Shown here: positions 24,205-33,193 of the stretch, one piece after another
How the letters are laid out: each line of letters begins with the position of its first letter
Position numbering within the stretch: the first letter of the stretch is position 1
DNA from: VRUE01 sp963702175
GTDB lineage: Bacteria; Actinomycetota; Thermoleophilia; Solirubrobacterales; 70-9
Assembly: GCA_963702175.1 (NCBI GenBank)
Contig: OY969721.1
Location: 434,001 to 498,000, forward strand
Reading direction: 5' to 3'
Length of the DNA: 64,000 nucleotides
The notes under the pieces: generated by a model
Seen by the model: the letters and a program-made list of their open reading frames with translations, nothing else
Told to the model about the DNA's origin: nothing
The model's database searches: none
Made by a program: the position numbers and the translations under genes

Positions 24205-24359
24205 CAGCCCTCGGGCACGTCGCGGCTGGCCAGGTAGGCGGCGATCCCGACCGCTACCGCGGCGACTCCGACACCGATGCGGATCTGGCGCCGGTAGCGC
24301 TGCCGCACGTACTTCAGTGCGAAGCGGATCGCGACCTTGCCGAGCTTGTCGTAGCTCAT
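24204..24359 (-). CDS. small single-span membrane protein after argG
   Basis: A 51-residue protein starting MSYDKLGKVAIRFALKYV, followed by an Arg-rich stretch RQRYRRQIRIG and one hydrophobic helix (VGVAAVAVGIAAYL). The positive segment before the helix suggests an N-in orientation. Its ATG overlaps the TGA of argG (ATGA), and a good frame with no other candidate start makes it a credible real gene despite the size. In Mycobacterium the position after argG is taken by argH. No function can be assigned. Confidence 0.7.
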   Translation of the reverse strand: MSYDKLGKVAIRFALKYVRQRYRRQIRIGVGVAAVAVGIAAYLASRDVPEG

Positions 24360-25624
24360 CCCTCTCCCTCTGCCCCGCGCTGGCGGATCCTATGCGCCAT
24401 CCGCGACTGCAGCGACCAAAGCTCGATGAAGCCCGGCGAGGCGGCCTGCGAGAAGAGGCCGCCCGACTCGGCGAAGGAGGCGAGGTCGGCGTCGTAGACG
24501 GCGTTGGGCGAGGAGCGGGTGACGACGCCGACGCTGCCCTTGTAGAGCTTCAGCCCGATCGTCCCCGTCGCCTGGGCGTTGGCCGCGTCCATGTAGGCGT
24601 CGAGGTCGGTGCGCAGCGGCTCCCACCAAAGGCCGGCGTAGACGAGGTAGCCCCACTGGCGGTCGAGACCGGGCTTGAACTGGTTCTGGTGGATCGTGCT
24701 GACAAGCCGCTCCAGCTCGCGATGCGCGGTGAGCACGATCGCCGCCGCCGGGGCCTCGTAGATGTCGCGCACCTTGAGGCCGACGATTCGGTCCTCGATG
24801 TGGTCGACGATGCCGACGCCATGGCGACAGCCGATCTCGGCGGCGCGCTCGAGCAACTCGACCAGGCCGAGCCGCTCGCCGTTGAGGCCGACCGGGACGC
24901 CCTGCTCGAACTCGACCGTGACGATCTCGGCCTCGTCGGGCGCCTCCTCCGGCCTCGTGACGAGCTGGAAGACGTCGTCCTCGGGCGCGTGGTCGAGGTC
25001 CTCGATCCAGCGCCCCTCAGAGGAGCGACCCCAGAGGTTGTCGTCGATCGAGTAGGGCGCGACCTCGGTCCCGCCCTTGACCGGGATGCCGTGCTCGCGC
25101 GCGTAGGCGATCTCCTCCTCGCGGCCCATCTGCCAGGAACGCACCGGGGCGATCGTCTTCAGCTCCGGCGCCAGCGTCGCCACCGTGGCCTCGATCCGCA
25201 CCTGGTCGTTGCCCTTGCCGGTGCAGCCGTGAGCGATCGTGTCGCAGCCGGTCTCGCGCGCGTGCTCGACCGCCAGCGCCGCGATCAAGGGCCGGCCGAG
25301 CGCGGTGAAGAGCGGGTAGCCGTCGCCGTATTCGGCGTTCGCCTTGATCGCCGGCACGAGGAAGTCGTGGGCGAAGCGCTCGCGGGCGTCGACGACGCGG
25401 CACTCGAGCGCGCCGAGGCGCTTCGCCTTGTCCTCGATCACGGTGTAGTCCTCGCCCGGCTGGCCGAGGTCGACGGTGAGGCAGACCACCTCCGCGTCGT
25501 AGGAGTCCTGGATCCACTTCAGCATCACGCTGGTGTCGAGGCCGCCCGAGTAGAGCAGCAGGACCCGGCGCACCTGCGCGGGGTCGGCCTCGTAGCTCGC
25601 GGTCGGAGGAGCTTGCTCCGGCAC
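24356..25624 (-). CDS. argG: argininosuccinate synthase
   Basis: A 422-residue ligase joining citrulline and Asp with ATP. The ATP pyrophosphatase P-loop is LLLYSGGLDTSVML (residues 22-35). Other signature segments are DLGQPGEDY, AHGCTGKGNDQVR, APVRSW and SIDDNLWGRSSEG. The length is close to that of bacterial type-I enzymes. GTG 25624 overlaps the TAG of the upstream 113-residue gene (TAGTG). It is part of an arginine operon whose upstream members are argCJBD. argH, which normally completes the pathway, is not next to it. Confidence 0.95.
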   Translation of the reverse strand: MPEQAPPTASYEADPAQVRRVLLLYSGGLDTSVMLKWIQDSYDAEVVCLTVDLGQPGEDYTVIEDKAKRLGALECRVVDARERFAHDFLVPAIKANAEYGDGYPLFTALGRPLIAALAVEHARETGCDTIAHGCTGKGNDQVRIEATVATLAPELKTIAPVRSWQMGREEEIAYAREHGIPVKGGTEVAPYSIDDNLWGRSSEGRWIEDLDHAPEDDVFQLVTRPEEAPDEAEIVTVEFEQGVPVGLNGERLGLVELLERAAEIGCRHGVGIVDHIEDRIVGLKVRDIYEAPAAAIVLTAHRELERLVSTIHQNQFKPGLDRQWGYLVYAGLWWEPLRTDLDAYMDAANAQATGTIGLKLYKGSVGVVTRSSPNAVYDADLASFAESGGLFSQAASPGFIELWSLQSRMAHRIRQRGAEGEG

Positions 25625-25965
25625 TAGGGCGCTTCTATGCCGCCGCTGCCGTCTTCTTCGGGCGCGGTCGTGGTTTCTTCGGTCGTCGTTGTTGTCTCCG
25701 TCGGCGAGGTGGTCGTCGTCGGCTCGGTCGGCTCGGTGGTATCCGTGGTCTCGGTGGAATCCGTCGTCGTGTCGGTGCTGGGCAACGTCGTCACCTCCGA
25801 AGGTGTAGAGACCGTGTCGCCGTTGCCGCCGTCGTTGGCGATGACGACGATCGCCACGATCAGCCCGACGATCACCGCCACCAAGCCCGCGACCACGAGG
25901 CGCATGTTGCCGTGCGGACTCCCGTGATCAGGCTCCCGCATCATCCGGGTCGGGTCCTCGTGCAT
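25624..25965 (-). CDS. single-span membrane protein with Thr-rich extracytoplasmic tail
   Basis: A 113-residue protein: a short charged N-terminus, one hydrophobic helix (LVVAGLVAVIVGLIVAIVVI, residues 23-42) and a 65-residue tail dominated by Thr, Glu, Pro and Ser in TT/TTE repeats. The tail would lie outside the membrane and is probably disordered, perhaps glycosylated. It sits in the arginine operon in the place where argF/argR occur in Mycobacterium. Its role is unknown; co-translation with argG is suggested by the TAGTG overlap. Confidence 0.7.
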   Translation of the reverse strand: MHEDPTRMMREPDHGSPHGNMRLVVAGLVAVIVGLIVAIVVIANDGGNGDTVSTPSEVTTLPSTDTTTDSTETTDTTEPTEPTTTTSPTETTTTTEETTTAPEEDGSGGIEAP

Positions 25966-25994
25966 CTCTAATGCCGCCTCTCGTGAGTCGGCAT

Positions 25995-26441
25995 TTACTC
26001 CTCCGGTCCGAGGATGGCGTCGAGGATCTCACTCGCGTCCTCGATGTCAAAGCCGCTGTGCAGACGCGCCTCGATCTCCTCCCGGCTGCTGCCCGAGACC
26101 GCCATCTGGGTGGCGAAGAGCCTTGCCCCCGCGGAGCCGGGACGGCGCGGGCCTTCAGAGTCGGAGTCGGGATCAGAGCTGGACTCCACCGATCTAAGCC
26201 GTGGCTCGGCGGGCACCGCCGCGGGCGGGTCGAGCTCGTCGGCAAGCTCGCGTAGGCGCTCGGCGACGACCCGGTCGGCGCGGGCGCGGGCCTCTTCGAG
26301 CGTGTGTTGAGCCTGCCGCTCGGCGTCGTCGATCACACTCGAGGCGGCGCGCTCGGCGGCGTCGACGATCGCTGCCAGGCGCTCAGCCGTGGTGGTGGTC
26401 GAGGTCGGCGCCGGCTCTGAGGGGAGCTTCTTCGACTTCAT
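25995..26441 (-). CDS. hypothetical coiled-coil protein in the arginine operon
   Basis: A 148-residue protein. Residues 18-70 form an Ala/Glu/Arg-rich helix (AERLAAIVDAAERAASSVIDD) of coiled-coil type, followed by an acidic Ser/Asp linker and a C-terminal module LFATQMAVSGSSREEIEARL then FDIEDASEILDAIL. That C-terminal pattern resembles tails found on actinobacterial DivIVA-like proteins, as I remember them. It is coupled to argD (ATGA overlap at 26438-26441). Function unknown; it occupies the usual position of argF or argR. A small hairpin (ATGCCG...CGGCAT) follows its stop. Confidence 0.65.
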   Translation of the reverse strand: MKSKKLPSEPAPTSTTTTAERLAAIVDAAERAASSVIDDAERQAQHTLEEARARADRVVAERLRELADELDPPAAVPAEPRLRSVESSSDPDSDSEGPRRPGSAGARLFATQMAVSGSSREEIEARLHSGFDIEDASEILDAILGPEE

Positions 26442-27649
26442 CGGGCGTCACAGCTTATGAGCGCAGCCTCGATCAGGGCGACTGCCCGCTCGATTTGGGC
26501 GACATCGACCGTCAGCGGCGGCAGCAGCCGCAGCGTGCCGGGCTCGGGGACGTTGACGATCAAGCCGCGTCCCAGCAGGTCGACGCCGACCGCGGTTGCG
26601 TCGATCCCGTCTGCCAGGCCGACGCCGAGCATCAGGCCCCGTCCGCGCACCTCCTCGACCCCATCGAGGCCGAGCAGGGCCTCGCGCAGGGTCGCCCCGC
26701 GCTCGCGGACCTGGCGCAGCAGCGCCGCGTCATCAACGATTCCGAGCACCGCCAGCGCCGCCGCCGCGACGACTGGGCCACCGGCGAAGGTCGAGCCGTG
26801 GTCTCCGGGTTCGAGCACCTCACCGGCCGCGGACGAAGTGACGCAGGCGCCGATCGGCAAGCCACCTCCAAGCGCCTTGGCGCTAGTCAGTACGTCAGGC
26901 CGCACCGGTGTCTGCTCGTAGGCCCAGAGCGAACCGGTCCTCCCCAGTCCGGTCTGGATCTCATCGAGGATCAGCAGCGCGCCGACCTCATCGCAGGCCT
27001 CCCGCGCAGCGAGCAGCGTCTCCTCGCCAAGCGGGTAGACGCCGGCCTCGCCCTGAATCGGCTCGATCAGGACCGCGGCGGTGCTCTCCCCAATCGCCTC
27101 ACGCAGGGCCGCCGCGTCGTCGAACGGGACCGAGCGGAAACCCGGCAGCATCGGCGCCAGGTCGGGGTTCTCGGCGAGCTTCGGAGTGGCCGAGAGGGCA
27201 CCGTAGGTGCGGCCGTGGAAATCGCGGTCGAAGCTGACGATCTCCGGCGCCTTGACCCCGCGCCTGTGGGCATGCTTGCGGGCGATCTTGATCGCGCACT
27301 CGTTGGCCTCGGTCCCCGAATTGGAGAAGAAGACACGGCCCCCCAGGCTCGACTCGGAGAGCTGCTCGGCCAACCGCACCATTGGCTCGGTGTAGAAGAG
27401 GTTGGAGGTGTGCATCAGGCGTCCAGCCTGCTCGCGCGCCGCCTCCACCACGGCGGGGTGGCAGTGGCCGACCGAGCAGACCGAGATACCGGCGAGGAAG
27501 TCGAGGTACTCCTTCCCCTCCGCGTCCCAGATCAGGGCGCCCTCGGCGCGGACGAACTCGACCGGCGCACGGCGGTAGGTCTGCATCAGGTAGCGCTCCT
27601 CCAGCTTCTGCAGCTCCTCAAGGCCGAGCCCGGCCTCGGCGGCGCTCAC
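26438..27649 (-). CDS. argD: acetylornithine aminotransferase
   Basis: A 403-residue class III PLP aminotransferase making N-acetylornithine in arginine synthesis. Visible features are the GSKLWDAEGKEYLD-like start EGALIWDAEGKEYLDFLAGI, the cofactor loop SNSGTEANECAIKIAR, LILDEIQTGLGRTG (Asp contacting the pyridine), the PLP Lys in LTSAKALGGGLPIG, and GDHGSTFAGGPV. ATG 27649 overlaps the argB stop and its own stop overlaps the next start, so the operon is fully coupled. The length is standard. Confidence 0.95.
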   Translation of the reverse strand: MSAAEAGLGLEELQKLEERYLMQTYRRAPVEFVRAEGALIWDAEGKEYLDFLAGISVCSVGHCHPAVVEAAREQAGRLMHTSNLFYTEPMVRLAEQLSESSLGGRVFFSNSGTEANECAIKIARKHAHRRGVKAPEIVSFDRDFHGRTYGALSATPKLAENPDLAPMLPGFRSVPFDDAAALREAIGESTAAVLIEPIQGEAGVYPLGEETLLAAREACDEVGALLILDEIQTGLGRTGSLWAYEQTPVRPDVLTSAKALGGGLPIGACVTSSAAGEVLEPGDHGSTFAGGPVVAAAALAVLGIVDDAALLRQVRERGATLREALLGLDGVEEVRGRGLMLGVGLADGIDATAVGVDLLGRGLIVNVPEPGTLRLLPPLTVDVAQIERAVALIEAALISCDAR

Positions 27650-28485
27650 GACGTCACCATCGTGCCGATGCCAGCCTTGGTGAACAGCTCCAGCAAGAGG
27701 CTGTGCGGCTTGCGGCCGTCGATGATGTGAGCCGACTGGGCGCCACCCTGGATCGCGTCGACGCAGGCCTGCAGCTTGGGGCGCATGCCGCCTTCGATCC
27801 CGGCCAGTCCCTCCTCGACCTCGGCCACGGTGGCGCGGGAGATCAGTGAGCCCTCGTCGCCGGCATCTGCCAGCCAGCCCTCGACGTCGGTGAGGAAGAC
27901 CGCCTTGTATGCGCCCAGCGCCGCGGCGACCTTGCCTGCCGCCTCATCGGCGTTGATGTTGTAGGCGCGCCCTTCGCGGTCAGATGCCGAGGAGGCGATC
28001 ACAGGGATGTAGTCCTCGGCGATGTGGTTGAGCACGTCGACATCGACGCGCTCGATCGAGCCGACGAAGCCGACCTGCTCGGCGTTGGGCACGGGGGCCA
28101 CCTCGAACAGACCGCCGTCGCCGCCGGAGAGGCCGACCGCCGGCTGCCCGTGCCGGTTGAGCCGCTGCACGATGTCGGAGTTGAGCTTGCCGAGCAGCAC
28201 CATCCGCGCCACCTCGACCGTCTCCGCATCGGAGACCCGCAGGCCCTCGTGAAAGCGCACCTCGAGGCCGAGCCGCTCCATGTACTCGGTGATCTCGGGC
28301 CCGCCGCCGTGGACGACGACCGGGTTGAGGCCAACGTACTTGAGCAGGACGACGTCGGTGGCGAAGTCCTCGCGCAGCGCCTCCTCGCGCATCGCGGCGC
28401 CGCCGTACTTGATGACCACGGTGTGGCCGTGGAACTCCCTGATGTAGGGAAGCGCCTCGAGCAGGGTGTCGACGTTGGTGCTCAC
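27646..28485 (-). CDS. argB: acetylglutamate kinase
   Basis: A 279-residue amino acid kinase phosphorylating N-acetylglutamate. It has VVIKYGGAAM (phosphate Lys), VVHGGGPEITEYMERLG, NADEAAGKVAAALGAYKAVFLTDVEG and GGMRPKLQACVDAI. The start is GTG 28485 with AGAGGAAC upstream. The much longer in-frame ORF upstream is a shadow of argJ. In many organisms this step is feedback-inhibited by arginine through an N-terminal helix. The N-terminus here (STNVDTLLEALPYIREF) is of the short-helix kind seen in arginine-sensitive enzymes. Ten bp separate it from argJ. Confidence 0.95.
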   Translation of the reverse strand: MSTNVDTLLEALPYIREFHGHTVVIKYGGAAMREEALREDFATDVVLLKYVGLNPVVVHGGGPEITEYMERLGLEVRFHEGLRVSDAETVEVARMVLLGKLNSDIVQRLNRHGQPAVGLSGGDGGLFEVAPVPNAEQVGFVGSIERVDVDVLNHIAEDYIPVIASSASDREGRAYNINADEAAGKVAAALGAYKAVFLTDVEGWLADAGDEGSLISRATVAEVEEGLAGIEGGMRPKLQACVDAIQGGAQSAHIIDGRKPHSLLLELFTKAGIGTMVTS

Positions 28486-28495
28486 GTGGTTCCTC

Positions 28496-29698
28496 TCATG
28501 TCGTGTACTCGGCGTTGATGCGGACGTACTCGTATCCGAGGTCGGAAAACCAGACGTGGGCGCGGTGCTCGCCGCGGTCCAGCCGCAGGCCGATCTCGGC
28601 CTCGGCGACGTCCTCGCCGAGCTCCGCGTTCTCGATCGAGTCGGCGCCGATCTCTTCGAGGTCCTCACCGACCAGGGCCATCCCGGCAGCTTGCGCGATC
28701 CGGCCCCAGTTGGGGTCGCGCCCGAAGAGCGCCGTCTTTACCAACGGCGAGTTGGCGATCGCCCGCGCCACCCGCTCGGCCTCCTCCTGTGAGGCGGCGC
28801 CTTCGACCTCGACCCGCCCGACCCGCGATGAGCCCTCGCCGTCGGCGACGACCTCCAGCGCCAGCTGCAGCAGCACCGCGTCAAGCAGCTCTTCAGGAAG
28901 CGGCACCCCGGCAGCTCCTGTTGCTTGCAGCAGGACCGTGTCGTTGGTACTCATCTGGCCGTCGACGGTGATCCGCTCGAAGGACGCGGCCCCGGCAGCG
29001 CGCAAGGCCGAGTCGGGGTCGGGGACGACGGCGTCGGTCTGGACGAAGCAGAGCAGCGTCGCGAAGCCAGGCTGGATCATCCCGCCCCCCTTGGCCTGGG
29101 CTGAGATGGTGACGCCGTCGACGCGCAGCGTGCAGCGCTTGGGCCAGCGGTCGGTGGTCATGATCGCTTCGGAGAAGGCGACGCCGCCGCTCTCCGAGAG
29201 ATCCGTAGCCGCGTCGCCGATCCCCTTGAGGACAGCGTCGATCGGCAGCGGCACCCCAATCACCCCGGTCTCGGCCACAGCGACGGTCTCTGGCGGCAGC
29301 CCAAGTTGCGACGCCGCCGCGTCGACCATCGCGACCGCGTCGGCGTAGCCCTGCTCGCCGGTCTCCGCGTTGGCGTTACCCGCGTTGACCACGGCGGCAC
29401 GGATCTCCCCTTGCCGGCAACGGTCGCGGCAGACCCGGACCGGCGCCGCCGAGGAGGCGTTGCGGGTCAGCAGGATCGAGGAGGCCACTTCGGGTGCGTC
29501 GCAGACGACCAGCCCGACGTCGGTCTTGCCGCCGCCCTTGAGCCCGCAGTGGGCGGTCCCGGCCCGGAAGCCGGGTGCCAGCGCCACCGGGTCGAGCTCC
29601 TCGACACCGGCAGGCGGATCGACCCAACGCGATTTGAAGAAAGCCGTATTCGACCGCCTGCTCCGCTGCGCGTCCGCGGGCGGTCGGGTCGAATCCAT
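28496..29698 (-). CDS. argJ: bifunctional ornithine acetyltransferase/N-acetylglutamate synthase
   Basis: A 400-residue self-cleaving enzyme that recycles the acetyl group from acetylornithine to glutamate. The cleavage site lies in AKGGGMIQPGFATLLCF, where the Thr after Ala becomes the N-terminal nucleophile. Other family marks are GTAHCGLKGGGKTDVGLVV, NAGNANAETGEQGYADA, MSTNDTVLLQATG and GRDPNWGRIAQAAGMA. ATG 29698 overlaps the argC TGA (TGATG). The presence of argJ means that a separate ArgA is not strictly required. Confidence 0.95.
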   Translation of the reverse strand: MDSTRPPADAQRSRRSNTAFFKSRWVDPPAGVEELDPVALAPGFRAGTAHCGLKGGGKTDVGLVVCDAPEVASSILLTRNASSAAPVRVCRDRCRQGEIRAAVVNAGNANAETGEQGYADAVAMVDAAASQLGLPPETVAVAETGVIGVPLPIDAVLKGIGDAATDLSESGGVAFSEAIMTTDRWPKRCTLRVDGVTISAQAKGGGMIQPGFATLLCFVQTDAVVPDPDSALRAAGAASFERITVDGQMSTNDTVLLQATGAAGVPLPEELLDAVLLQLALEVVADGEGSSRVGRVEVEGAASQEEAERVARAIANSPLVKTALFGRDPNWGRIAQAAGMALVGEDLEEIGADSIENAELGEDVAEAEIGLRLDRGEHRAHVWFSDLGYEYVRINAEYTT

Positions 29699-30729
29699 CA
29701 CGTGAGTCCCTCCGTCTCGTCCAACCCCAGCATCAGGTTGAGGCACTGCACGGCCTGGCCGGAGGCGCCCTTCCAGAGGTTGTCGATCGCCGAGAAGGCG
29801 AGCACCCTCCCCCGCTCCTCAACCGTCACGTAGACATGGCACTCGTTGGTGTCGCGGACGTCGCGCAGACCCGGCGGCGCCTCGACGAAGTGGACGAAGC
29901 GCTCCTCCGCGTAGCGCTCCCGGTAAAGGTCCTGGACCTCCTGCTTGGAGATCGGCTCGGTCGTCTGTACGTAGCAGCTGGTCAGCTCGCCCTGGTCAAG
30001 CGGCAGCAGGTGCGGAACGAAGGTGACCGGAGCGGTGCCGCCCAGCGCCGCCAGCTCCTGCTCGATCTCGGGCCGGTGGCGGTGGCCCTCGGTCTTGTAG
30101 GGGAAGGCGTTCTCATCCATGGTCACGTAGTGCATCGCGTCTCCGCCGCCGCGGCCGGCGCCGGAGACGCCCTGCTTGGCGTCGATGACGACGTCGGCGA
30201 GCAGGCCGCGCTCGGCCAGCGGCGCCAGCGCCAGCACGCTCGCGGTCGGGTAGCAGCCGGGCACCGCGACCAGGTCCGCCTCCCGCAGCTGCTCGCGATA
30301 GAGCTCGGTGAGGCCGTAGACGGCGCCCTCGAGTAGCTCCGGCGCCCCGTGCTCGCCGTACCAACGCTCGTAGGTGGGCAGATCGCGCAGCCGGAAGTCG
30401 GCAGAGAGGTCGGCGACGAGCGCCCCCAGCCCGCGCAGCGCGGCGACGGTCGGCGCCGAGGCGCCGTGGGGGTAGGCGACGATCGCGGCGTCGACGTCCT
30501 CGATCCGGTCGAGGTCGAGCTCGGTCAGCTCCAGCGGCACCCGGTAACGCGGGTAGAGGCGGTCGAGGCGGGTGCCGGTGTCGCTGCGCGAGGTGACGGT
30601 GACCAGCTCCAAGCGCGGGTGTCGCCAGATCAGGTGAGCCGCGAGCGCGCCGGTGAACCCAGAAGCGCCGGCGACCAGCACCCGCGCCGCGGGCTTGCCT
30701 TCGAGCGGCTGAGCAATGTCCTTATTCAC
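29698..30729 (-). CDS. argC: N-acetyl-gamma-glutamyl-phosphate reductase
   Basis: A 343-residue NADP-dependent reductase for the third step of arginine synthesis. It has the Rossmann start VLVAGASGFTGALAAHLIWRHP, LVADLSADFRL, the catalytic Cys in VAVPGCYPTASVLAL, DAKQGVSGAGRG, and VTFVPHLLPLDQGELTSCYV. GTG 30729 overlaps the last codons of pheT by 8 bp (GTGAATAA), so arginine synthesis is translationally tied to pheST. The longer upstream ORF in this frame is a pheT shadow. Confidence 0.95.
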   Translation of the reverse strand: MNKDIAQPLEGKPAARVLVAGASGFTGALAAHLIWRHPRLELVTVTSRSDTGTRLDRLYPRYRVPLELTELDLDRIEDVDAAIVAYPHGASAPTVAALRGLGALVADLSADFRLRDLPTYERWYGEHGAPELLEGAVYGLTELYREQLREADLVAVPGCYPTASVLALAPLAERGLLADVVIDAKQGVSGAGRGGGDAMHYVTMDENAFPYKTEGHRHRPEIEQELAALGGTAPVTFVPHLLPLDQGELTSCYVQTTEPISKQEVQDLYRERYAEERFVHFVEAPPGLRDVRDTNECHVYVTVEERGRVLAFSAIDNLWKGASGQAVQCLNLMLGLDETEGLT

Positions 30730-33193
30730 GGAGCTTCCCCCCGATCTTCTCCAGCTCGCCTGCGATCGAGTCGCGCAGGCCAGCGACCTCTTCGTCGGTG
30801 AGGGTGCGGTCGGCGGCGCGGAACTCGAGCCGCAGCGCCAGGCTCTTGCGGCCCTCGCCCAGCTGCTCGCCCTCGTAAAGGTCGAAGACCTCAGCCGCAT
30901 GCAGCAGCTTGCCGCCACCCGCGAGCACGGCCTCGCGCACCGCGGCCGCCGTGACTGCTTCGTCAACGACAACTGCCAGGTCCTGGTAGACGCCCGGGAA
31001 GGTGGTGAGGTCCTCGAAGTTCTCCTCCCCGGCCCTGGACGAGGCGACCAGCACTGCCAGCTCTAGTTCGAAGGCGACCGCCGCGTCGATATCCCACTCA
31101 CGGCAGACCAACGGGTGCAGCTCGCCGATCCAGCCCGCCGACGCGCCGCCCAGCTCGAAGCGAGCCGAGCGTCCGGGGTGCAGGAAGGGGTCGCCGGAGG
31201 GCTCGAGTGAGGTGTCGAGGGAGAGCTCGGCGTCGAGCAGACCGACGAGGGCCTCCAGCACGCCCTTGAGGGCGAAGAAGTCGGCGGTCTCCGCCTCGCC
31301 GCGCCATGAAGTGGGCGCGAGCGGGCCGATTGCCAGGCAGCCGAGCCGGTGGGGCTCGGTGAATGGCGGCGGCCGCTCGCCGGGGAAGCCGCCAGCCAGC
31401 GGACTCTCACCGGGATCGCCGGTACTGAGGTAGACCCGGCCCGACTCGAAGAGCGAGATCCGGTCGACCCCGCGTGCGCGGTTGCGCTGGGCGACGTCGA
31501 GCAGCGAGCCGAGCAGGGTCGTGCGCATCACCGACTGGTCTTCGGACAGTGGATTGGAGATGACGACGCCCTCGGCGCGCGTATCGCCTGCGGGGATCCG
31601 CAGCCGCCTGGGCTCGCCGGGGTCGGTGAAGCTCCAACCGACGACCTCGTCGAAGCCGAGATCCCGCATCGAGTCCTCGACGCGGCGGCGCAACCGCTGC
31701 TCGCGGTTGAGACCACCGACCTGGCCGGCGCTCGCCGGCAGCGTGCTGGGCAGGTGCTCGTCGAGGCCGTGGACGCGGGCCACCTCCTCGATCAAGTCGA
31801 CCTCGCGGATGACGTCGTGGTGGCGATCGGGGGGTACCTCGACCTTCAGGTCCTCGCCGTCCGCCTCGACGCCGAAGCCGAGCCGCTCGAGGTAGACGAC
31901 CTGGTCAGCCTGCTCGATCCGCATCCCGAGCAGGCCCTCGACCCGCTCGCCGCGCAGGACGACCTGGTGCGGGCTTGGAGTCTCCGCCGCGACGTCGATC
32001 GTCCCCGGCACCAGCTTGGCGCCGCAGAGCTCGACCATCAGCCGCGAGGCAACTCGCTGCGCCCGCATGCAGAGCTCTGGGTGGAGCTGCTTCTCGAAGC
32101 GCGAGGAGGCCTCGGAGCGGAGGCCGAGCATGCGCGAGGTGCGCAGGATGTTGGTCCCGTTCCAGTTGGCGACCTCGAGCAGGACTCGTGTCGTCTCCGA
32201 CGTCACATCGGTGCCCTGTCCACCCATTATCCCGGCGATGCCAGCCACTCCGTCGTGATCGCAAACCACCACGGTCTCGGCGTCGAGCGTCCGCTCAACA
32301 CCGTCTAGCGTGTTTACCTCCTCCCCTTCGTCCGCGGTCACGACGAAGAGTGCCCCACCAGGCAGACGCAGGAGATCAAAGGCGTGCAGCGGCTGCGCGG
32401 TGAGCAGCATCACGTAGTTCGTGATGTCGATGACGTTGTTGATCGGCCGCTGCCCGGCCGCGACCAGCCGCGCCTGCAACCACGGCGGCGAGGGGGCGAT
32501 CGTGACATCGGTGAAGACGCGCGCGGTGAAGCGGGGACAGAGATCGGGCACCTTCACCTCGACTGAGGCGTAATCGCCCACCTCGCCCTTGCCCTCGGCC
32601 GGGGCGTCCTCCGCCCAGGGCTCAGGGTCGAGCGGCGCATCGCTGATCGCGTGCACCTCCCGTGCCACGCCGTAGATACCGAAGCAATCGACCCGGTTCG
32701 GCGTCACCTCCAGCTCCAGCACCTGCTCGACGATTGGCAAGACCTCGGCAAGCGAGGTTCCCGGCGCGAGGCCATCGTCGTCGAGCACCATGATCCCCGG
32801 CGGCCCCTCCCCCAGCTCCAGCTCGGAGGAGGCGAGGATCATCCCGGCCGAGCGCACCCCGCGCAGCTTCGCTTCGCCGATCTCGTGCCCGCCCGGCAGC
32901 GTCGCGCCAGGGAGCGCCACCGGCACGGTCTGGCCGGCCTCGACATTGGGCGCGCCGCAGACGATCGTGCGCTCCCCGTCACCGGTGTCGACGGTGCAGA
33001 CCTGCAGCCGGTCGGCTTTCGGGTGGGGCTCGACCGCCAGCACCCGGCCGACCACGAAGGCATCCGGCGAGGGCGGGCCGATCGTGCCGACCCGCTCGAC
33101 CTCGGTGCCAGTCATCGCCAGTCGCTCGGCCAGCTCCTCGACCGAGACGCCGGGATCGCAGTACTCACGGAGCCACGCGTAGGGGACCTTCAT
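30722..33193 (-). CDS. pheT: phenylalanyl-tRNA synthetase beta chain
   Basis: An 823-residue beta subunit with the expected domain order: N-terminal tRNA-binding OB domain (VVGRVLAVEPHPKADRLQVCTVDTG), B3/B4 editing region (PLDPEPWAEDA to WNGTNILRTSRMLGLRSEASSRFEKQLHPE), B5, the catalytic-like core and a C-terminal anticodon-binding FDX-ACB domain (TTFPGVYQDLAVVVDEAVTAAAVREAV). ATG 33193 overlaps the pheS TGA. It forms an alpha2-beta2 enzyme with PheS. Confidence 0.95.
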   Translation of the reverse strand: MKVPYAWLREYCDPGVSVEELAERLAMTGTEVERVGTIGPPSPDAFVVGRVLAVEPHPKADRLQVCTVDTGDGERTIVCGAPNVEAGQTVPVALPGATLPGGHEIGEAKLRGVRSAGMILASSELELGEGPPGIMVLDDDGLAPGTSLAEVLPIVEQVLELEVTPNRVDCFGIYGVAREVHAISDAPLDPEPWAEDAPAEGKGEVGDYASVEVKVPDLCPRFTARVFTDVTIAPSPPWLQARLVAAGQRPINNVIDITNYVMLLTAQPLHAFDLLRLPGGALFVVTADEGEEVNTLDGVERTLDAETVVVCDHDGVAGIAGIMGGQGTDVTSETTRVLLEVANWNGTNILRTSRMLGLRSEASSRFEKQLHPELCMRAQRVASRLMVELCGAKLVPGTIDVAAETPSPHQVVLRGERVEGLLGMRIEQADQVVYLERLGFGVEADGEDLKVEVPPDRHHDVIREVDLIEEVARVHGLDEHLPSTLPASAGQVGGLNREQRLRRRVEDSMRDLGFDEVVGWSFTDPGEPRRLRIPAGDTRAEGVVISNPLSEDQSVMRTTLLGSLLDVAQRNRARGVDRISLFESGRVYLSTGDPGESPLAGGFPGERPPPFTEPHRLGCLAIGPLAPTSWRGEAETADFFALKGVLEALVGLLDAELSLDTSLEPSGDPFLHPGRSARFELGGASAGWIGELHPLVCREWDIDAAVAFELELAVLVASSRAGEENFEDLTTFPGVYQDLAVVVDEAVTAAAVREAVLAGGGKLLHAAEVFDLYEGEQLGEGRKSLALRLEFRAADRTLTDEEVAGLRDSIAGELEKIGGKLRE

